In this document: piece after piece, positions 59,553 to 64,000 of the stretch
Layout: every line of letters begins with the position of its first letter
How positions within the stretch are numbered: the stretch's first letter is position 1
DNA from: Stictocephala bisonia
Taxonomy: Eukaryota > Arthropoda > Insecta > Hemiptera > Membracidae
Direction: 5' to 3'
Length of the DNA stretch: 64,000 nt
Assembly: GCA_035578905.1 (NCBI GenBank)
Contig: JAQJVL010000002.1
Coordinates: 10,726,717-10,790,716, forward strand
Translations under genes and position numbers: made by a program
Notes under the pieces: generated by a model
The model's database searches: none
What the model was told of the DNA's origin: nothing
The model's input: only the letters and a program-made list of their open reading frames with translations

Positions 59553-59798
59553 GTGTACGCAGATATGGTTCGGAGGAGAAGAACAAGGACGGCAATAGAA
59601 CCTGGAGGTGAAAGCCCTGTGACCCCACGACCAAGGAAAGTGACTTCTGTGCGATCTTCCGCCTCTAGCAAGTCTTTGTTGGGTAACAATCGTGATCGTG
59701 GTTGTCACCGTACTAGGAGATGGCAGTCACTTAGTTTATGTCCGATAGTTTTACTGCGTATCATCTTCCCCAACAAGTTCCCGCACGGGACCTCGTAA
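59553..59798 (+). CDS. Unassigned exon-like open segment
   Basis: The frame encodes a basic, Ser/Arg-rich stretch (MVRRRRTRTAIEPGGESPV, then PRPRKVTSVRSSASSKSLLG). Codon use looks balanced and GC is much higher than the flanks. An acceptor-like TATTCTTACAG lies at 59524-59534, and GTAACA after SLLG could be a weak donor. No domain is recognised and no further exons were found. It could be an exon, a gene fragment carried by the neighbouring repeat, or chance. Confidence 0.25.
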   Translation: MYADMVRRRRTRTAIEPGGESPVTPRPRKVTSVRSSASSKSLLGNNRDRGCHRTRRWQSLSLCPIVLLRIIFPNKFPHGTS

Positions 59799-59871
59799 CT
59801 TTGTAGAGTCCCTTACACAATGTTTATCCGCATTACGATCTCGTTCAGACATTTATTTAGCACAGTGTGTT

Positions 59872-60000
59872 CAATACCACTGTACGTGTACGGGCGGGCG
59901 GGTGGGTCAATACCACTGTACGTGTACGGGCGGGCGGGTGGGTCAATACCACTGTACATGTATGGGTGGGCGGGTGGGTAAATACCACTGTAGGTAGTTG
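59872..60000 (+). repeat. GTGGGT minisatellite, about 3.5 units
   Basis: ATACCACTGTACGTGTACGG followed by GCGGGCGGGTGGGTCA, three near-identical units, then a partial one. Confidence 0.9.
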
Positions 60001-61309
60001 TACGTGGGACTCAGGGATGAAGCAGACGTAAAAACATCACCAAAACCTGTAAATTGCAGAAAACATGTCTATCCGACTCAATAGGTAAATATCTTGTAAC
60101 AAATAGTGGTTATTTTATTCATGTTATGATGAGCGACTATTTGGATGAGAACATTTCATAGGATAACTATGCAGCATTGTTCTAGGATGTCTATCTGTAC
60201 ATCTTAATTAGACAATACATTAATTGCCATTTTAATACTTATAACAGCCCTACAACCCAATACAATATTACATATTGTGTATATGTATTAGCCAGTTCAA
60301 TGACTGTTGTAATTATTTCAAATTACTAATACGGCAGCTCTTACTATAGAAACTGTAAATATTTTAATATCAAGGAAAATAGGTTTTAAAACTGTTTAAG
60401 CTGATATAATATTTATCAATCTGGAAATATTTCCCAACAGACTATTTTTAGCTTCCTTTTATATAAAGTGATTTTGATGTTGGACTGTAAATCAAATGGC
60501 AGTTTATTGTACAGCTGAATGGTTTATTTTTTAAATATATTGGAATGTTTTTGTTATTTTATTTACTTGTTTAAGGTAGTATTCCGATTAGAAACATGTA
60601 AATATTCGAAACTATTAACATTGTATTTCAGAAATAAGAGTCTTTCCAAAACATACAAACAAAAATACGTTAAAATCTTACGATTAAAAATTTTAATACG
60701 CCTAAATTCGAATGGCGTATCACTTACATTCGAATTCGAATCACTTAAAACAACGTTATATTGTCACCACACAACTTGTTAACAATGAATATTAACAATA
60801 AAAATAATAAGCCGTACATGCCAAGAGCAGCCACTGAGTGGGATTCTAGTTCACCGTTTTCACACAAACTTCTCACCGTTAAACATTCAAAGTTTGCATA
60901 CAAGTAACAATTGACTTTTTCCTCTGAAGGGAGGAGCAAAACATATTTATGCACACCGCATGGAAAACTCTGTGTGAGAAACTCAGCTTAGTGCTGAGTG
61001 TCAGATTTCTATCGAAGTCTGATGGACTTCAGGGTAAAGCATGCCTTCTTTATTAGGCTAACCTGGAACCGTCATACAGGATAAACACAAAAAAACCGTG
61101 TTTCCATTTCGAAGGTTTGGTTCGAATTAATGATCCAATCGTAACACTTTGTTGGATCAATTGTCATCACATAAGGAAAGAACAGTTCTAGTGGACCGTG
61201 AATCGCTTTTTGTGAAAATTTGAGTATTTTATAAATGTTTACAGTCAGAGATTTAACACTTTAAATGTAATTTTTGGCAAGTTTAAAGTCAAAATTCATA
61301 GTGAAAGGT
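60001..61309. other. AT-rich stretch, no gene seen
   Basis: Frames at 60519-60782 and 60745-60954 overlap on opposite strands and show no domain. Confidence 0.55.
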
Positions 61310-61500
61310 TAATATACATACAATGCTCACTATAACTCATTATAACAATAAACACGAGCCGTACAGTTGAAATAGAACAGCGTGTTTTAGCTCGCCGATA
61401 GTAAGATTGCATGTCTACTACTGGGTTATCGGCTTCCCAGCGGTGACTATCGGCTTCCCAGCGGTGACTGTCGGCTTCCCAGCGGTGGCTTGGCAAGTAG
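61310..61500 (-). repeat. Dispersed repeat, family D, with a small tandem triplet
   Basis: On the minus strand: GCGAGCTAAAACACGCTGTT, CTATTTCAACTGTACGGCTC and TTATAATGAGTTATAGTGAG match copies at 17736 and 46670. In front of these is a threefold repeat of CACCGCTGGGAAGCCGA (61432-61490), present once in the 46.7 kb copy. Confidence 0.7.
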
Positions 61501-62593
61501 AGAAACAACGACTTTAAGGGTGTTCGATCAAAAATTATGTTGGTTTAAAATAAAATTGTATGTATCCATGAAAGTAATACATGTGTTACGGGAAAAAAAT
61601 CTCGAAAATTTCGCTATGGAGATATGGCTGCCTAAAGTTACTAATTTGGTGCATAACTCTTGAACAAACGTGTGATATAATTTATTAACATTTTGAGAAT
61701 ATAGTGGACAAAATGTACTAATCAACTTAGTATAAAGTAAATCTAAACAAAAATATATTTTTTAAAGTGTTACCAATTATTTTTCTAGAATGATATTTGT
61801 TCATATTTTGAGTTGAAATTTGTAGTTATCTTTGGCTAAATAAGTAGATCAGTAATATATATAAAATTCATTGCTACAGTTTATTATAAATGTGAGAGCT
61901 ATGCATATCTGTAAAATTTGCGGGGTGGAGAAGGCGGGGCTATGAGAGGGAAGGGGAGGTGAGAGAAATACATTGCTTGTTCGTTAGTGAGTCAGGATCT
62001 TTACTACTCGTAGCGGCGGTTGCGATAAAATCTAGAACAAAATTCCTTAGAGTGCTAAACTGGGTGCCCGGATGAACACCCTTAATAAATTACACTGACT
62101 ACGAATAAGAACATGTTTCTATGGACAGTCCCCGCTTGCCTGATATAAACTATTACCATGTGTATGGATGAGAACTGTAAAAATTATGGATGACTGTTTT
62201 TATGTGGATTGCCGTGTTTTTATCCCGGATGTGAGACTCGTATAACAACTCATAGACGAATGTAATTAATATTCTCCAATTATAATGAAGGTGTATGCAT
62301 TAATTATGTAACATAATTACGTAGCTCCAAGAGTTGTAATGAATTATACACCTGCCTTGATTTCCTTAGAAGCGTAATGAATTAATATTCAACAAAGGTA
62401 TTCATAACAGAACTGAATAGTTACATTGAATAGTTCCTGTTTAAAGTAGTAGTTTTAGATATATCGAGTATAATTAATTCTAAAACTGAATGAATATTAT
62501 ACTTGTGATTACAAGTATTTTTTTATAAAATTACGATTTAAAGGCTATTAAATTTCAGTGTCCATTTAATTAGTATTAGTTAAATTTATTTGA
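61501..62593. other. AT-rich stretch, no gene seen
   Basis: Nothing recognised apart from a short GC-rich patch at 61920-61965. Confidence 0.55.
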
Positions 62594-63040
62594 ATCGACA
62601 CTAGTGGCGTAGTGCTGTAATTCAGTTACTTGGAGACAAGTGTTGTCGTGACTGAAGGCGATAAGTTCTCTATGCTCAGTCCTCTTAATACTGACACAGT
62701 GTCCGCTAAATGGTTGCTATCTACACTACTAAAGAAGTCTGAGGTGTCCATGTTGTGTGGTAGTCAATGTTCGGATGTTGTGTTGGGAAGTGAACCGAGT
62801 GTTACAGACTCGTCAGTTAGCTGATCAGACCAATATTACGAGGTTCGGAGTCCATGTAAATTTGTTGGTTCCTTAGTTGCCCTGGCTGTTGAGCAATAAT
62901 AAATGGTACTTCTTGAGCTAATTGTAACTCAGTTAATAAAAATGACTTTACTCGTTCACTTAGAATCACCACACTCATTCACCCTTCATATTCACCCACA
63001 CCTTTACGATCGGTCTCTTAATAATTAATAACGAATAAAA
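62594..63040 (+). mobile_element. SINE family C, most complete copy
   Basis: The head ACACTAGTGGCGTAGTGCTG (A-box-like GTGGCGTAGTG) is followed by AGTTACTTGGAGACAAGTGT and GAAGGCGATAAGTTCT (weak B box). Body boxes GTCCGCTAAATGGTTGC, GAGGTGTCCATGTTGTGTGG, CTCGTCAGTTAGCTGATCAG and CTCAGTTAATAAAAATGA are followed by a CACACTCATTCACCCTTC tail region. It is about 445 bp long. The 64-codon frame within it is not a gene. A tRNA origin is an inference from weak boxes. Confidence 0.6.
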
Positions 63041-63240
63041 AAATTAGATCTTACTATTATTTTATTTGCTCGAAACTACAATGCTAGTTTTATGTAACGT
63101 GTTGCTTGCATGTATTGAATAATAATGAAAAAGTACTTTCTCTTAAATCCTGTAAATAAGACTAGTCAACTGATTATTTCCATAGAAAGGAAAACATGCT
63201 ATATAAGAATTCCAAGTGATTACAAAAACATGTTAAATAT
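63041..63240. other. AT-rich spacer
   Basis: Nothing recognised. Confidence 0.6.
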
Positions 63241-63600
63241 CCACCTCCCATCAGTAAAGCTCCATGAAACTTGATTAACTGGACCGGTCGGCTCGGTAAG
63301 ATCGACCTTTCTCCACGATCAGGTGTAAAACCCCAGTCCAGAAAAGTGAAATTGGTCAGAATAGCCCCTAGTGGACAGAACCTTGGGGCTATCAGTAGCC
63401 TGTGGTAAGAGAGCGAAAGTCGAAGGGCCAAGGTCGGCCAGCTGACAGTCAGGATCAAGGACTCGATGACTTGCCAGGAGAAAGTGCACGAGGACTCGAC
63501 TGTTGCTCCCTCAACGTGATGAAAGACTACGTAAGACATGAACTTCCTTACGTGGAGAGATTATATACTGTGCGTGGATTAGATTAGATATTGTCGAAAG
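63241..63600. other. Unassigned GC-rich block
   Basis: Composition is clearly richer in GC than the flanks. Opposing frames (63174-63539 minus, 63402-63587 plus) overlap and neither shows a known domain. GGACCGGTCGGCTCGGTAAG near 63282 faintly resembles words in the GC-rich region at 56.7 kb. It could be an exon or a transposon segment. Confidence 0.3.
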
Positions 63601-64000
63601 GTGGCATCTATTATATCGAATAATACTGATTGGCCTTGTCAACCATTTCAGGAACGGTTAAAAAAAGTACATCCTAACAAATATTGTTAGGAACACTTAG
63701 CAAAGTACAGTTTTACCAACACTTACATTTCTGAGAAATGAGATGCACAAAACGTCGTGGATTCAATACAACTGATAAAAAATAGTCGACTATTTAAATT
63801 CGATGAATAATTGACTTGATACTATCGATTAGTAGTAATCTACTAACAAATCAAAATATGGCTGTTAATTAAAACATTTTTTAAAAGAAATCTCAAAATG
63901 CACAAACTATTTTTTATTTATTTTATTTTCCAGAACAAAAAAATTATTCGTTGTAACGTTAGGTCCCCTATTGTTTATGTAATTTTTAGTTCATGTGTTG
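63601..64000. other. AT-rich window end
   Basis: Nothing recognised. Confidence 0.6.

Overview
The window is nuclear DNA of an arthropod, most likely an insect and perhaps a hemipteran. It is strongly AT-rich, full of LINE, SINE, Penelope, Helitron and foldback fragments, has very long simple repeats, and carries one clear host gene, a pro-resilin-like elastic cuticle protein. No genus or species can be named from the sequence alone. There is no sign of a bacterial operon, phage or CRISPR array.

The host gene lies on the minus strand at about 52.4-56.9 kb. A TATA box (56937-56944) and a TCAGT initiator (56911) precede a small candidate first exon (56785-56911). A 1.6 kb intron follows, carrying a Helitron-like insertion, and then one 2.5 kb exon (55176-52634) encodes about 847 residues of G/S/P/Y repeats. 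An AATAAA signal lies about 180 bp past the stop. The first exon is in the right phase but encodes a weak signal peptide, so the 5' end of the gene is provisional.

The rest is repeats. 0-9 kb: Helitron-like 5' ends, a decayed LINE interrupted by a 70-bp minisatellite, a SINE whose head has become an 85-bp satellite, and 62/30-bp minisatellites. 10-21 kb: a SINE with a 5S rRNA-like head, a 30-bp minisatellite with higher-order structure, a 2.6 kb inverted repeat, a 66-bp array in which every unit is a hairpin, and a tRNA-SINE nested in another SINE. 23-38 kb: related terminal-inverted-repeat elements, a 0.56 kb CA tract, and another foldback element. 38-51 kb: Jockey-like LINE 3' ends, further SINEs, a Penelope-like palindrome with GIY-YIG endonuclease and hammerhead-like motifs, and a CR1/Jockey-type LINE with endonuclease and reverse transcriptase remains. 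57-64 kb: more Helitron-like segments, the minisatellite again, and another full-length-looking SINE.

The most informative structure is how these repeats are built from one another. Two SINE types with different heads (5S-like and tRNA-like) share one 3' body. Minisatellites have grown out of a SINE head and out of LINE reverse-transcriptase sequence. One ~30-bp GTGGGT/GTACGTGTATGG motif recurs at about nine loci, at times next to Helitron-like ends. Nearly all long reading frames outside 52-57 kb are products of repeat periodicity or of transposon relics, not host genes.
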